Shown piece after piece: positions 1 to 7,927 of a stretch of 64,000 bases of DNA. Source of the stretch: Ruminimicrobiellum sp045223915 (GTDB taxonomy: Bacteria > Elusimicrobiota > Endomicrobiia > Endomicrobiales > Endomicrobiaceae); NCBI GenBank assembly GCA_045223915.1, contig JBGUZU010000018.1:1-64000 (forward strand), given 5' to 3'. The position numbers and the translations under genes are program-made. Below the pieces are notes generated by a model. The model saw only the letters and a list, made by a program, of their open reading frames with translations. It ran no database searches and was not told the DNA's origin. The first letter of the stretch is position 1. Each line of letters starts with the position of its first letter.

Positions 1-133
1 AATGCCAGGTGATAACGTAGAAATGGAAGTAGAATTGATAATGCCGGTAGCAATGGATGAACAATTGAGATTTGCAATCAGAGAAGGTGGAAGAACAGTT
101 GGATCAGGCGTTGTTACTAAGATTATCGAATAA
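1..133 (+). CDS. tuf: Elongation factor Tu, C-terminal end (partial)
   Basis: Only the last 43 codons are in the window; the frame begins at base 2 and stops with TAA at 131-133. The visible peptide contains MPGDNVEMEVELI, RFAIREGGRTVGSGVV and ends TKIIE, which is the conserved end of EF-Tu domain 3. EF-Tu delivers aminoacyl-tRNA to the ribosome as a GTP complex. Position before rpmG, tRNA-Trp, secE and nusG matches the common bacterial order tuf-(tRNA-Trp/rpmG)-secE-nusG-rplK-rplA. The 5' part lies outside the window. Confidence 0.97.
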   Translation, partial: MPGDNVEMEVELIMPVAMDEQLRFAIREGGRTVGSGVVTKIIE

Positions 134-165
134 TTTGCAGTAAATATTTTTGGAGAGTTAGGAAA

Positions 166-318
166 ATGGGAGACAGAGTAATTATAACGATGGCTTGCAC
201 CGAATGCAAAAACAGAAACTACTATTTTGCAAGAGGCAAGAAACAAGAAGGAAAATTAGAAGTAAAAAAATATTGTAAGACATGCGGAAAACATGTTTTG
301 CATAAAGAAACAAAATAG
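166..318 (+). CDS. rpmG: 50S ribosomal protein bL33
   Basis: A 50-residue protein. It begins MGDRVIITMACTEC and ends HVLHKETK, the usual length and ends for bL33. Two Cys pairs (CTEC near residue 11 and CKTC near residue 38) form the zinc-ribbon of the C+ form of the protein. It starts 32 bases after the tuf stop with GGAGAG at 152-157 as ribosome binding site. It lies between tuf and tRNA-Trp, the usual place, so it is probably co-transcribed with both. bL33 sits near the E site of the large subunit. No paralogue lacking cysteines is seen in the window. Confidence 0.95.
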   Translation: MGDRVIITMACTECKNRNYYFARGKKQEGKLEVKKYCKTCGKHVLHKETK

Positions 319-329
319 TTTACTAACCT

Positions 330-400
330 GGGGGCATAGGCTAACGGTAAACTTCTGGTCTCCAAAACCAGCTTTGGTGGTTCAAATCCATCTGCCCCCG
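330..400 (+). tRNA. trnW: tRNA-Trp (anticodon CCA)
   Basis: Cloverleaf visible: acceptor GGGGGCA (330-336) pairs with TGCCCCC (393-399), discriminator G400. Anticodon stem CTGGT/ACCAG encloses the loop CTCCAAA with anticodon CCA at 362-364. The CCA tail is not encoded. Position between rpmG and secE is typical for bacteria. Confidence 0.96.
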
Positions 401-446
401 GTTTTAATAGAGACTGAAGATTTTATTTTAAAGTGAGAAAGTTTTT

Positions 447-635
447 ATGGGTAAAGCAATACAGTTTTTTAAAGATGCTTATTTTGAATTAACAAAAGTT
501 ACATGGTTAAGTAAAAAAGAAGTTGTAGCGACGACTATTGTTGTGATAGTTTTTGTTATAATAATGGCACTATTTGTTGGCTTGGTAGACATGATTCTTT
601 CTGGTTCATTAGGCATAATATTAAATTTGAGGTAA
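447..635 (+). CDS. secE: Preprotein translocase subunit SecE
   Basis: A 62-residue short form of SecE with one C-terminal membrane segment (about residues 27-50, VVATTIVVIVFVIIMALFVG). It is preceded by the amphipathic stretch FFKDAYFELTKVTWLSKKEV, whose TKVTWLSKKE signature is typical of the family. SecE clamps SecY in the SecYEG protein-export channel of the inner membrane. It lies three bases upstream of nusG, the near-universal secE-nusG pair. The single-helix form is the usual one outside Gammaproteobacteria. Confidence 0.95.
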   Translation: MGKAIQFFKDAYFELTKVTWLSKKEVVATTIVVIVFVIIMALFVGLVDMILSGSLGIILNLR

Positions 636-638
636 GAA

Positions 639-1169
639 ATGGCTAAACAATGGTATGTCGTTCACACATATTCGGGACATGAAGATAAAGTAAAAAACAG
701 TATCGAGAGAACAGTTGAAAATCTCGGTATGCAGAACTTTATTTCTCAGGTTCTTGTTCCTACGGAAGAAGTTGTTTCAGTTAAGAACAATAAGAAAAAA
801 ATAAGAAAGAAAAAATTTTACCCGGGATATGTTTTCATTGAAATGATAATAAATAATGAAACATATTGGTTGGTTAGAAATACTACGGGAGTAACAGGTT
901 TCTTGGGTGGAGTAAAACCTGCACCTATGGCAGAATCCGAAGTTGCAAATCTTATAAAAGCCGTTACAAATCCTGAGGATGCAAAACCAAGACCGGCAAT
1001 ATCGTTCGAAAAGGACGAAAATGTAAGAATAACGGAAGGTCCGTTCAACCACTTTATCGGTGTAGTTGAAGAAGTAAACCAAGAAAAAGGCAAGTTGAAA
1101 GTTATGGTTACAATATTCGGAAGACCTACACCTGTTGAATTGGATTTCTTACAAGTAGAAAAAGTTTAA
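639..1169 (+). CDS. nusG: Transcription termination/antitermination factor NusG
   Basis: 176 residues, a normal NusG length. The N-terminal NGN domain opens KQWYVVHTYSGHEDKV and carries the conserved FYPGYVFIEM and RNTTGVTGFLG segments that contact the RNA polymerase clamp helices. The C-terminal KOW domain (about residues 125-176) has VRITEGPFNHFIGVVEEVN and ends VELDFLQVEKV. NusG stimulates elongation and links polymerase to Rho or the S10 protein. It is coupled to secE (three bases between) and precedes rplK after a 102-base leader. Confidence 0.97.
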   Translation: MAKQWYVVHTYSGHEDKVKNSIERTVENLGMQNFISQVLVPTEEVVSVKNNKKKIRKKKFYPGYVFIEMIINNETYWLVRNTTGVTGFLGGVKPAPMAESEVANLIKAVTNPEDAKPRPAISFEKDENVRITEGPFNHFIGVVEEVNQEKGKLKVMVTIFGRPTPVELDFLQVEKV

Positions 1170-1271
1170 TAAACGAATGCTGTATGTTACGGCAGCACGG
1201 TTAAAATAAAGTAAAAAATTATATTTTCAATGCTCAAGAAAGTATAGTTGTAGTTTTAAGGGAGATTTAAA

Positions 1272-1706
1272 ATGCCACCAAAGAAAGTAAAAACACAGAT
1301 TAAATTACAAATACCTGCAGGCGCAGCAAATCCTGCACCACCGGTTGGTCCTGCATTAGGTCAACAGGGTGTAAATATAATGGATTTTTGTAAACAGTTC
1401 AATGAAAGAACGAAAAAAATGGAACAAGGTATGGCGACACCTGTTGTTATTACCGTATATGAAGACAGATCATTTACATTCATAACAAAAATGCCTCCGG
1501 TTCCTGCATTAATAAAGAAAGCTGCAAAAGTTGCAAAAGCTTCAGGAGTTCCTAATAAAACTAAAGTTGGTTCTATTACAAAAGCTCAAGTTGAAGAAAT
1601 TGCAAAACAAAAAATGCCTGACTTAAATGCTATCGATTTGGAAGGTGCAAAATTGATGGTTGAAGGTACGGCAAGAAGTATGGGAATTGAAGTAAAACAA
1701 AAATAA
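1272..1706 (+). CDS. rplK: 50S ribosomal protein uL11
   Basis: 144 residues, normal for uL11. The N-terminal domain has KLQIPAGAANPAPPVGPALGQQGVNIMDFCKQFN, with the proline-rich hinge that contacts thiostrepton-site rRNA and release and elongation factors. The C-terminal rRNA-binding domain ends ARSMGIEVKQK. An SD GGGAG (1260-1264) lies just upstream. The untranslated leader (1170-1271) contains a short hairpin (TGCTG/CAGCA at about 1179-1198), function unknown. rplK is followed by rplA with a structured spacer. Confidence 0.97.
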   Translation: MPPKKVKTQIKLQIPAGAANPAPPVGPALGQQGVNIMDFCKQFNERTKKMEQGMATPVVITVYEDRSFTFITKMPPVPALIKKAAKVAKASGVPNKTKVGSITKAQVEEIAKQKMPDLNAIDLEGAKLMVEGTARSMGIEVKQK

Positions 1707-1733
1707 AAATTGCTTAAGGCAATTGAAATAAAA

Positions 1734-1767
1734 GTGGGAGCTGTTATTAAAACGGCGAAAGAACCAC
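1734..1767 (+). promoter_or_regulatory. Candidate ribosomal protein L1 binding site in rplK-rplA spacer
   Basis: The spacer can fold as an outer helix GTGG (1734-1737)/CCAC (1764-1767) and an inner helix GCTGTT (1740-1745)/AACGGC (1751-1756). The two are separated by a purine-rich asymmetric loop (GA on one side, GAAAGAA on the other). Two short helices around a purine internal loop are the hallmark of L1 rRNA and mRNA sites. It ends just before the rplA Shine-Dalgarno CAGGAG, so L1 binding could block translation. Function is inferred. Confidence 0.5.
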
Positions 1768-1779
1768 AGGAGAATTAAA

Positions 1780-2463
1780 ATGGCAAAAAGATTGAAAGAA
1801 TTATCAAAATTAGTAGACGCAAACAAACTTTATTCTGTTGAAGAAGCAGCAGATTTAGTAAAACAAACAGCAAAAGCAAAATTTGACGAATCAGTAGAAG
1901 TTCATATTCGTTTGGGAATAGATCCTAAACAGAGTGATCAAATAGTCAGAGGAACAGTTTTGTTACCTAACGGTATCGGTAAAACAAGAACGGTTTTTGT
2001 TGTAGCTAAAGGTGAAAAACAAACCGAAGCTGAAAAAGCCGGTGCAGATAAAGTAGGTTCAACAGACTTAATAGAAGATATTGCAAAAGGTGACTTAAAT
2101 TTTGACGTTTTGGTTGCAACACCTGATTGTATGAAAGATTTAAGTAAAGTTGCAAAAATATTAGGTCCTAAAGGTTTGATGCCAAACCCAAAATCCGGAA
2201 CAGTTACATTTGATATCGGTAAAACAGTTCAGGAATTGAAAAAAGGTAAAGTTGCTTATAAAAACGATTCTTTCGGAATAGTTCATTGTTCCGTAGGTAA
2301 AGCTTCTTTCGAAAAAGATAAATTGGTAGAAAACATAAAGACTTTGGTAAGTGCTGTTTTGAAAGCAAAACCTTCAGCAGCAAAAGGTCAATATGTTAAA
2401 AGTATTTCAGTTTCTTCAACAATGGGACCTGGAATATATATAGATCAAAACTCAAAGATGTAG
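1780..2463 (+). CDS. rplA: 50S ribosomal protein uL1
   Basis: 227 residues, normal for uL1. Recognisable segments are KFDESVEVHIRLGIDPKQSDQ near residue 35, VRGTVLLPNG, ATPDCMKDL and the signature LGPKGLMPNPKSGTV around residue 125. uL1 forms the L1 stalk of the large subunit and usually represses its own operon. SD CAGGAG (1766-1771). In most bacteria rplJ-rplL-rpoB follow; here a terminator follows directly, so the cluster is broken at this point. Confidence 0.97.
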   Translation: MAKRLKELSKLVDANKLYSVEEAADLVKQTAKAKFDESVEVHIRLGIDPKQSDQIVRGTVLLPNGIGKTRTVFVVAKGEKQTEAEKAGADKVGSTDLIEDIAKGDLNFDVLVATPDCMKDLSKVAKILGPKGLMPNPKSGTVTFDIGKTVQELKKGKVAYKNDSFGIVHCSVGKASFEKDKLVENIKTLVSAVLKAKPSAAKGQYVKSISVSSTMGPGIYIDQNSKM

Positions 2464-2485
2464 TTTTTATAAAGTTTAAAATTAT

Positions 2486-2523
2486 AAAAACAAGAAGACA
2501 TCAAAATTCGTCTTCTTGTTTTT
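2486..2523 (+). terminator. Rho-independent terminator after rplA
   Basis: A perfect 14-bp stem (2486-2499 with 2510-2523) around a 10-base loop. The right arm ends in a T-rich run. It ends the secE-nusG-rplK-rplA unit and separates it from argF. Confidence 0.85.
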
Positions 2524-2563
2524 ATGTTTTAAAAGAAAAGCAGTAAAAGTAAGAGTGTGTATT

Positions 2564-3493
2564 ATGAAAAATTTAAAACATATATTATCGATATACGATT
2601 TATCCTCAAAAGAAATTTGGACAATTATCCAATCGGCTATAAAATTGAAAAAACAAAAAAAATCAAAGTTTCAATTGAAAGGTAAAGTTATAGGCCTTAT
2701 ATTCGAAAAACCTTCTACAAGAACAATGGTTTCTTTTTCTGCGGCAATGTGCCAGGAAGACGGAACACCATTGAACCTTGATGTAAAGAAATTACAAACT
2801 ACAAGAGGCGAATCTGTTTACGATACGGCACATGTTTTATCGAGATATTTGGATGCAATAGTAATAAGAGCATTTAAACACAGTTATTTGGAAGAATTTG
2901 CAAAATATTCTTCGGTACCTGTTATAAACGCTTTAACCGATGCGGAACATCCGTTACAAATATTAGCAGACTTAATGACGATAATAGAAAAGTATAAAAT
3001 AAAAAGTTTGAAAGAATTACAAAAACTAAAAATTTCTTTTGTCGGTGATGCAAACAATGTGGCAAATTCATGGCTCGCTGTTTCAGCTGTTTTAGGACTT
3101 AACTTTTTATTGTTGGGACCTAAAAAATATGCACCGAAAAAAGAACTTTTAGATAAAGCTTTAAAGATAGGAAAAACAACAAAAGCAAATATAAAGATAA
3201 GCAGTGATGTGGAAGATATAAAAGGTTCGGATGTTATTTATACCGATGTATGGATTTCAATGGGAGAAGAAAAAGAATCCGTTGAAAGACATAAAGCTTT
3301 TGTAAAGTATCAAGTAAACGATAAATTGTTAGCAAAAGCAAATAAAAATTGCATAGTGTTACATTGTCTTCCCGCGGTAAGAGGCGAAGAAATAACCGCG
3401 GAAGTTATGGCTAAACAGGAAGATAATATTTTTGAAGAAGCGGAAAACAGATTACATATTCATAAAGCCGCTATAATTTATTTAATAAAATAG
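2564..3493 (+). CDS. argF: Ornithine carbamoyltransferase
   Basis: Converts ornithine and carbamoyl phosphate to citrulline in arginine synthesis. The 309-residue product has the carbamoyl-phosphate signature STRT (in FEKPSTRTMVSF, about residue 45), HPLQ (about residue 129) and the ornithine-loop motif HCLP (in VLHCLPAVRGEE, about residue 270). I start at ATG 2564 (MKNLKHILSIYD) because the open frame upstream to 2516 runs through the rplA terminator. It stands alone among translation genes, far from argD, argG and argH at 17.7-24.6 kb on the other strand. With those it gives ornithine-to-arginine conversion. Confidence 0.95.
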   Translation: MKNLKHILSIYDLSSKEIWTIIQSAIKLKKQKKSKFQLKGKVIGLIFEKPSTRTMVSFSAAMCQEDGTPLNLDVKKLQTTRGESVYDTAHVLSRYLDAIVIRAFKHSYLEEFAKYSSVPVINALTDAEHPLQILADLMTIIEKYKIKSLKELQKLKISFVGDANNVANSWLAVSAVLGLNFLLLGPKKYAPKKELLDKALKIGKTTKANIKISSDVEDIKGSDVIYTDVWISMGEEKESVERHKAFVKYQVNDKLLAKANKNCIVLHCLPAVRGEEITAEVMAKQEDNIFEEAENRLHIHKAAIIYLIK

Positions 3494-3538
3494 TTTGAAA
3501 AAAGTATAAAAAAAATATATACTTATAAATCAAACTTT

Positions 3539-3574
3539 GCTCCGTAAGGGGCTAAGCTGTTATTAAAGTAACAG
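3539..3574 (+). promoter_or_regulatory. Structured leader of rpsF operon (candidate autoregulatory site)
   Basis: Two hairpins precede rpsF: GCTCC (3539-3543)/GGGGC (3548-3552), closed by a GTAA tetraloop, and CTGTTA (3557-3562)/TAACAG (3569-3574). Leaders of rpsF operons are known to bind the S6:S18 complex. The hairpins are directly visible; that this is such a site is inference. Confidence 0.35.
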
Positions 3575-3598
3575 AAATCCAAAAAGGGGGTAGTATTA

Positions 3599-4024
3599 AT
3601 GAGTTACGAATGTACTTTCATTTGTTCTCCGGAACTAGATTCTACAAAAGTAGAAGACTTAGTTGCAAAAGTTTCAAAAATAATTGAAACTGCCGAAGGA
3701 AAAATCAAAAATCTTCAACAGTTAGGTAAGAAAAAACTTGCTTACAACATCAAGAAATTCCGTGAAGGAAACTATGTGTATGTCGAGTTTGATGCCAACG
3801 GATCTGTAGTTCTTTCTTTGGAAAACTTTTTCAAAGTTAACGATGATGTTATCAGATTTTTAACAGTAAAAGTTGAACCTAAGAAAAAAGTTGTAAAGAA
3901 AGCTAAAACAGCCGAGAAGAAACAAGAAGCTGCAGCAGCAACGGAAGCTCCCGTTGAAGAAAAGAAAGAAGAGGAAACAGTAAATGCAGAATCAGCAAAT
4001 ATATCAGATACCACAACAAAATAG
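3599..4024 (+). CDS. rpsF: 30S ribosomal protein bS6 with acidic/lysine-rich tail
   Basis: 141 residues. The first ~100 are the bS6 fold: YECTFICSPELDSTKVEDL, GKKKLAYNIKKFREGNYVYVEF and VIRFLTVKVEP. The last ~40 are a low-complexity Lys/Ala/Glu tail (KKKVVKKAKTAEKKQEAAAA onward), as in several phyla with extended S6. bS6 binds 16S rRNA together with bS18. The strong SD AAAGGGGG lies at 3584-3591. The 3' end overlaps ssb by 41 bases in another frame, so part of the tail is encoded over the ssb start. Operon: rpsF-ssb-rpsR-rplI. Confidence 0.95.
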   Translation: MSYECTFICSPELDSTKVEDLVAKVSKIIETAEGKIKNLQQLGKKKLAYNIKKFREGNYVYVEFDANGSVVLSLENFFKVNDDVIRFLTVKVEPKKKVVKKAKTAEKKQEAAAATEAPVEEKKEEETVNAESANISDTTTK

Positions 4025-4439
4025 TGTTATTTTGGTTGGTAGATTAACAAGAGATCCTGAATTAAAAAGGACATCTACTTCTAAATCTGTTTGCAGATTT
4101 GATATAGCAATGAGTTCCAGAATAAAAGATCAGGTAACCGGTGAATGGAGAGATTCCGATCCGACATATGTTCCTATAATTGTATGGGGTGATCAAGCAG
4201 ACAGATGTAATGACAGATTAAAAAAGGGTATGCCTGTTTATGTTGAAGGAAGACTTAGAAGTAACAGTTGGCAAGCTGCTGACGGAACAAAAAGATCAAG
4301 ACTTGAAGTTGTTGCTTCAAGAGTTCAATTCTTGGTAAGAGTTGATGCCGCTGCTCAACAGGCAAAAAATGTTGAAGGTTCTGAAACAGAATATGTTTCA
4401 GATAACGATGTTATGGACGATGAAGAAGTTCCGTTTTAA
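3984..4439 (+). CDS. ssb: Single-stranded DNA-binding protein
   Basis: 151 residues with the OB-fold core NSVILVGRLTRDPELKRT, CRFDIAMSS, YVPIIVWGDQADRC and MPVYVEGRLRSNSW. The C-terminal acidic tip DDEEVPF is the binding site for partner enzymes. SSB coats single-stranded DNA in replication and repair. The only ATG in frame near the conserved core is 3984, giving a 12-residue N-terminal extension rich in Gln and a 41-base overlap with rpsF. GAGG at 3971 may serve as SD. rpsF-ssb-rpsR is a common bacterial order. Confidence 0.95.
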   Translation: MQNQQIYQIPQQNSVILVGRLTRDPELKRTSTSKSVCRFDIAMSSRIKDQVTGEWRDSDPTYVPIIVWGDQADRCNDRLKKGMPVYVEGRLRSNSWQAADGTKRSRLEVVASRVQFLVRVDAAAQQAKNVEGSETEYVSDNDVMDDEEVPF

Positions 4440-4458
4440 AAAATTGGAGGAATAAAAA

Positions 4459-4734
4459 ATGTCAATAGAGAAAAAAAATATACATTCTGCCGGAACAAAA
4501 CCTGCCGGTAAGTTCAGAAAAGGCGGAATGATGAAAAGAAAAGTTTGTCGTTTTTGCACCGATAAAATAGAGATAGATTATAAAAATGTAAGTCTTTTAA
4601 GAACATTTGTTACTGAAAGCGGAAAGATTCTTTCAGGTAATGTTACAGGTACTTGTGCAAAACACCAGAGAGAATTGTGCAAATCTATAAAAAGAGCAAG
4701 AATGTTAGCATTGTTGCCTTTTTCAGCAAATTAG
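4459..4734 (+). CDS. rpsR: 30S ribosomal protein bS18
   Basis: 91 residues. The signature RKVCRFCTDKIEIDYKNVSLLRTFVTESGKIL (about residues 27-58) and GTCAKHQRELCKSIKRARMLALLPF identify bS18. Two cysteines (CRFC) are retained. bS18 pairs with bS6 on the 30S platform. SD GGAGG at 4445-4449. The N-terminal ~25 residues are a basic extension, variable in the family. Confidence 0.96.
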   Translation: MSIEKKNIHSAGTKPAGKFRKGGMMKRKVCRFCTDKIEIDYKNVSLLRTFVTESGKILSGNVTGTCAKHQRELCKSIKRARMLALLPFSAN

Positions 4735-4753
4735 TTTTTATTGGAGGATATAA

Positions 4754-5203
4754 ATGAAAGTTATTTTAAGATCAGATATAACAAATGTAGGAAGACAAGG
4801 TGAAATAAAAGAAGTAGCAGCAGGTTTTGCAAGAAACTATTTGTTACCTAAAAAACTTGTTATGGAAGCAACTCCTCAAAACTTAAAAATTTGGGAAAGA
4901 GAAAAAACAAGACTTGAAAAAGTTAGAGAAGAAATTATTGCTAATGCTAAAGCTGTTGCGGAAAAAATCGAAAAAGCAGAATTTTCAGTTAAAGTTAAAC
5001 TTGGTGAAAACGGTAAGATTTTCGGTTCTATAACAACCGCACATTTAGCAAAATTGTTTGCAGAACAAGATTTTGTTATCAATAAACACGATATATTGTT
5101 GCCTGCACCTATAAAAGAAGTAGGTAAAGTAACAGTAAACGTAAGATTACATCCTGAAGTTATAGCTAAAGTTAATGTTGATGTAATCGAAGAAAAGAAA
5201 TAA
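4754..5203 (+). CDS. rplI: 50S ribosomal protein bL9
   Basis: 149 residues. It begins MKVILRSDITNVGRQGEIKEVAAGFARNYLLPK, the bL9 N-terminal rRNA-binding domain. This is followed by the long connecting helix and a C-terminal domain (FGSITTAHLAKLF...VRLHPEVIAKVNVDV). SD TTGGAGGA at 4740-4747. It is the last gene of the rpsF operon; a strong terminator follows. Confidence 0.96.
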   Translation: MKVILRSDITNVGRQGEIKEVAAGFARNYLLPKKLVMEATPQNLKIWEREKTRLEKVREEIIANAKAVAEKIEKAEFSVKVKLGENGKIFGSITTAHLAKLFAEQDFVINKHDILLPAPIKEVGKVTVNVRLHPEVIAKVNVDVIEEKK

Positions 5204-5226
5204 TAGAATTCAAATTTTATTAATAT

Positions 5227-5259
5227 AAAACGGAAAGATTTTTATATCTTTCCGTTTTT
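5227..5259 (+). terminator. Rho-independent terminator after rplI
   Basis: Stem formed by 5227-5239 and 5246-5259 (core CGGAAAGAT / ATCTTTCCG) followed by a run of T. It ends the rpsF-ssb-rpsR-rplI operon. Confidence 0.88.
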
Positions 5260-5383
5260 TTATTTTTGCAACAAAAAGATGCTATTTCATTTCTTGATTT
5301 TTTGTTAATTATTGACTATAATTTTTGTCTACACAAAATATCAAGAATTTGTAGTTTTCTGTTATAAGAAGGAGACGTTTTTA

Positions 5384-6787
5384 ATGCCAAAAGATTTAGA
5401 AAGAAAAACTCCGCCGCAGTCAATTGATGCGGAAATGGCACTGCTTGGTGCGATGCTTATAGAAAAAGATGCAATAATCAAGGCAATGGAGTTAGTTAAG
5501 GAAGAAGATTTCTATAAAGAAGTACATAAACTTATTTTTGGTGCGATAAGAGAATTAAGTGACAGAGAAGTTGCCGAACCTGTTACGGTATCAAATCGTT
5601 TAAAAACCAATAAACTTTTTAATGATGCGGGCGGAATAAAATATTTGTTCAGCTTAATTGATGCTGCACAGACCGCAGCTAATGTTGAGTATTATGCAAA
5701 TATCGTAAAAGATAAATCTATTTTAAGACAAATAATTACTGTCGGTTCAAATATGGTTACCGATGCTTTTTCGGAAGATTCTCCATCGGAAACAATTTTG
5801 GATGATGCTCAAACAGTATTGTTTAATATATCAAAGCAGAATAATGCAAACGATTTTTTTACACCGGAAGAATTGGTTCCTTCAGTTGTTTCTAAACTTG
5901 AAAATTTGTTTAAAGACAGAAACGATGTTCCGGGCCTTAGAACAGGATTTTCGGATCTTGATAAAATGACAGCCGGACTTCAACCTTCCGAACTTATAAT
6001 TGTTGCCGGAAGACCTTCTATGGGTAAAACCGCATTTGCATTAAATATTGCCGAAAATGTTGCCGTAAATTCCAAAGAACCTCATTCTGTAGCAGTGTTT
6101 TCTTTGGAAATGTCTAAAGAATCTCTAATGATGAGATTCTTGGCTTCCGTTGCGCAAGTAAGCGGACAGGATTTAAGAAAAGGAAAATTTAAAAGTTCCG
6201 ATTGGCCTAAACTTACTACGGCAATAGCTAAAATAGGTAAAGCACCGCTTTATATTTGTGATGCGGATATGAGTTCAATAGAAATAAGAGCAACGGCAAA
6301 AAAACTTGCCACAAAACTTGAGAAACAAGGTAAACCGTTATCGTTAATAATAATAGATTATTTACAGCTTATCAGAGGAACCGGTAACGGAAAAAAATAT
6401 GAATCAAAACAAATAGAAACGGCTGAAATTTCAAGATCGTTAAAAGCGTTAGCTAAAGATTTGAAAGTTCCTGTTATAGCTCTTTCTCAGTTGTCCAGAC
6501 AAACCGAGCAAAGAGGAAAGGATAAAAGACCTATGCTTTCGGATTTAAGAGATTCCGGAGCAATCGAACAAGATGCCGATGTTGTAGCATTTGTTCACAG
6601 AGAAGGTTATTATAAGAGTAAAGAAAAATCTCAAGATATGGACCCTGCAACACAAGATGATAAGACAGCAGAAATTATTATTTCAAAACAAAGAAACGGT
6701 CCGGTAGGAACAGTAGAATTGCTTTTTGAAGGAGAATATACAAAATTTTTTAATAAAGCACTAGCTTCTATGGAGGAAAGTCAATGA
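5384..6787 (+). CDS. dnaB: Replicative DNA helicase DnaB
   Basis: 467 residues, normal for DnaB. The N-terminal helical domain (PPQSIDAEMALLGAMLIEKDAI) binds primase. The RecA-like C-terminal domain has Walker A GRPSMGKTAF (about residues 209-218), Walker B LIIIDYLQLI (about 325), LSQLSR and the arginine-finger region EQDADVVAFVHR. I start at ATG 5384, which has the SD AAGGAGA just upstream and gives the standard MPKDLERKTPPQS start; the open frame from 5312 is probably untranslated. DnaB unwinds DNA ahead of the replication fork. It follows rplI as in many bacteria and overlaps alr by four bases (ATGA). Confidence 0.96.
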   Translation: MPKDLERKTPPQSIDAEMALLGAMLIEKDAIIKAMELVKEEDFYKEVHKLIFGAIRELSDREVAEPVTVSNRLKTNKLFNDAGGIKYLFSLIDAAQTAANVEYYANIVKDKSILRQIITVGSNMVTDAFSEDSPSETILDDAQTVLFNISKQNNANDFFTPEELVPSVVSKLENLFKDRNDVPGLRTGFSDLDKMTAGLQPSELIIVAGRPSMGKTAFALNIAENVAVNSKEPHSVAVFSLEMSKESLMMRFLASVAQVSGQDLRKGKFKSSDWPKLTTAIAKIGKAPLYICDADMSSIEIRATAKKLATKLEKQGKPLSLIIIDYLQLIRGTGNGKKYESKQIETAEISRSLKALAKDLKVPVIALSQLSRQTEQRGKDKRPMLSDLRDSGAIEQDADVVAFVHREGYYKSKEKSQDMDPATQDDKTAEIIISKQRNGPVGTVELLFEGEYTKFFNKALASMEESQ

Positions 6788-7920
6788 AGGAACAACCACC
6801 ATCATCTTTTTTCAGACCAACATGGGTAGAAATAGATAAGAGTGATTTCTTGTTTAATTTAAAGAAGATAAAAGAGTATTTAAAAAAAGATACAAAGGTT
6901 CTTGCGGTTATAAAATCCAATGCTTACGGGCATGGCGGAATAGAACTTGCAAAAGAAGCCGTAAAGGCCGGAATATATGGTATAGGCGTTTCTTCAATTG
7001 AAGAAGGTATTTCTTTTAGAAAAGCAGGTATTAAAGCAAAAATTTTAGTGTTCGGCAGCGGATATCCGTTGGAATATTTGTCAGTAGCGACATTTTGGGA
7101 TTTAATACCTACAATATCGAGTTTGCAGGGATTACATGAGTTATCAAATCTTGCAAAGAAATTTCAAAAAAAATTAGAGTTTCATTTAAAAGTTGATACC
7201 GGTATGGGCAGAGTCGGTGTTATTGCGGGTGAAAATACAAATGTTATATTGCAGAAAATAGCCAATATGCCCGAAATAAAGATGTCTGGAATGTATACAC
7301 ATTTTGCGGTTGCCGATACAAATCCTACTTATACGGAAAGCCAGTTAAATAAATTTAACGAAGTTATAAAATATGCAAAAAGTTTAGGATTAAAATTTAT
7401 TGCTCATGCCGCAAATACAGCCGCATTGCTAAGCAGTAAAAAAACTCATCTCGATATGGTTAGACCGGGAATAGGTTTATATGGCCTTTCTCCGTTTGAA
7501 CATAGTGTGCAAAAACTTAAATTAAAACCAGTTTTAACATGGAAAACAAAAATCATATACTTGAAAAAAGTTCCTTCCGGATTTTGTGTAAGTTACGGAA
7601 GAACGTTTGTTACAAATAAAAATTCCGTTATAGCGACAGTTCCCGTAGGTTATGCCGACGGTTACAGCAGAGTATTATCAAACAAAGCCGATGTTTTGGT
7701 TAGAGGTAAAAAATGTCCTGTTGCAGGAAGAATAACAATGGATATGATGATGATAGATGTTACCGATGTTAAAGGTGTAAGAGTAGGGGATGAAGTTGTA
7801 TTATTGGGAACACAGGGCAAAGAAACAATTAAAGCCGAAGAGTTGGCAAAATTACAAAATACTATAAGTTACGAAATTACCTGTTCAATATCTCCGAGAG
7901 TTCCGAGAATTATAGTTTAA
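6784..7920 (+). CDS. alr: Alanine racemase
   Basis: 378 residues, PLP-dependent. The N-terminal TIM barrel carries the PLP lysine in AVIKSNAYGHG (about residue 44), and the C-terminal beta domain has the catalytic tyrosine in VGYADGYSRVLSN. GRITMDMMMIDVT and ISPRVPRI near the end are also typical. It supplies D-alanine for peptidoglycan, so a cell wall is made. It overlaps the dnaB stop by four bases, giving translational coupling in a dnaB-alr pair. Confidence 0.96.
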   Translation: MKEQPPSSFFRPTWVEIDKSDFLFNLKKIKEYLKKDTKVLAVIKSNAYGHGGIELAKEAVKAGIYGIGVSSIEEGISFRKAGIKAKILVFGSGYPLEYLSVATFWDLIPTISSLQGLHELSNLAKKFQKKLEFHLKVDTGMGRVGVIAGENTNVILQKIANMPEIKMSGMYTHFAVADTNPTYTESQLNKFNEVIKYAKSLGLKFIAHAANTAALLSSKKTHLDMVRPGIGLYGLSPFEHSVQKLKLKPVLTWKTKIIYLKKVPSGFCVSYGRTFVTNKNSVIATVPVGYADGYSRVLSNKADVLVRGKKCPVAGRITMDMMMIDVTDVKGVRVGDEVVLLGTQGKETIKAEELAKLQNTISYEITCSISPRVPRIIV

Positions 7921-7927
7921 TAAAAAT

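Noticed and set aside
5312..5383. N-terminal extension of DnaB
   Set aside because: An SD lies just before ATG 5384, and the conserved protein begins there; the upstream part looks like leader sequence.
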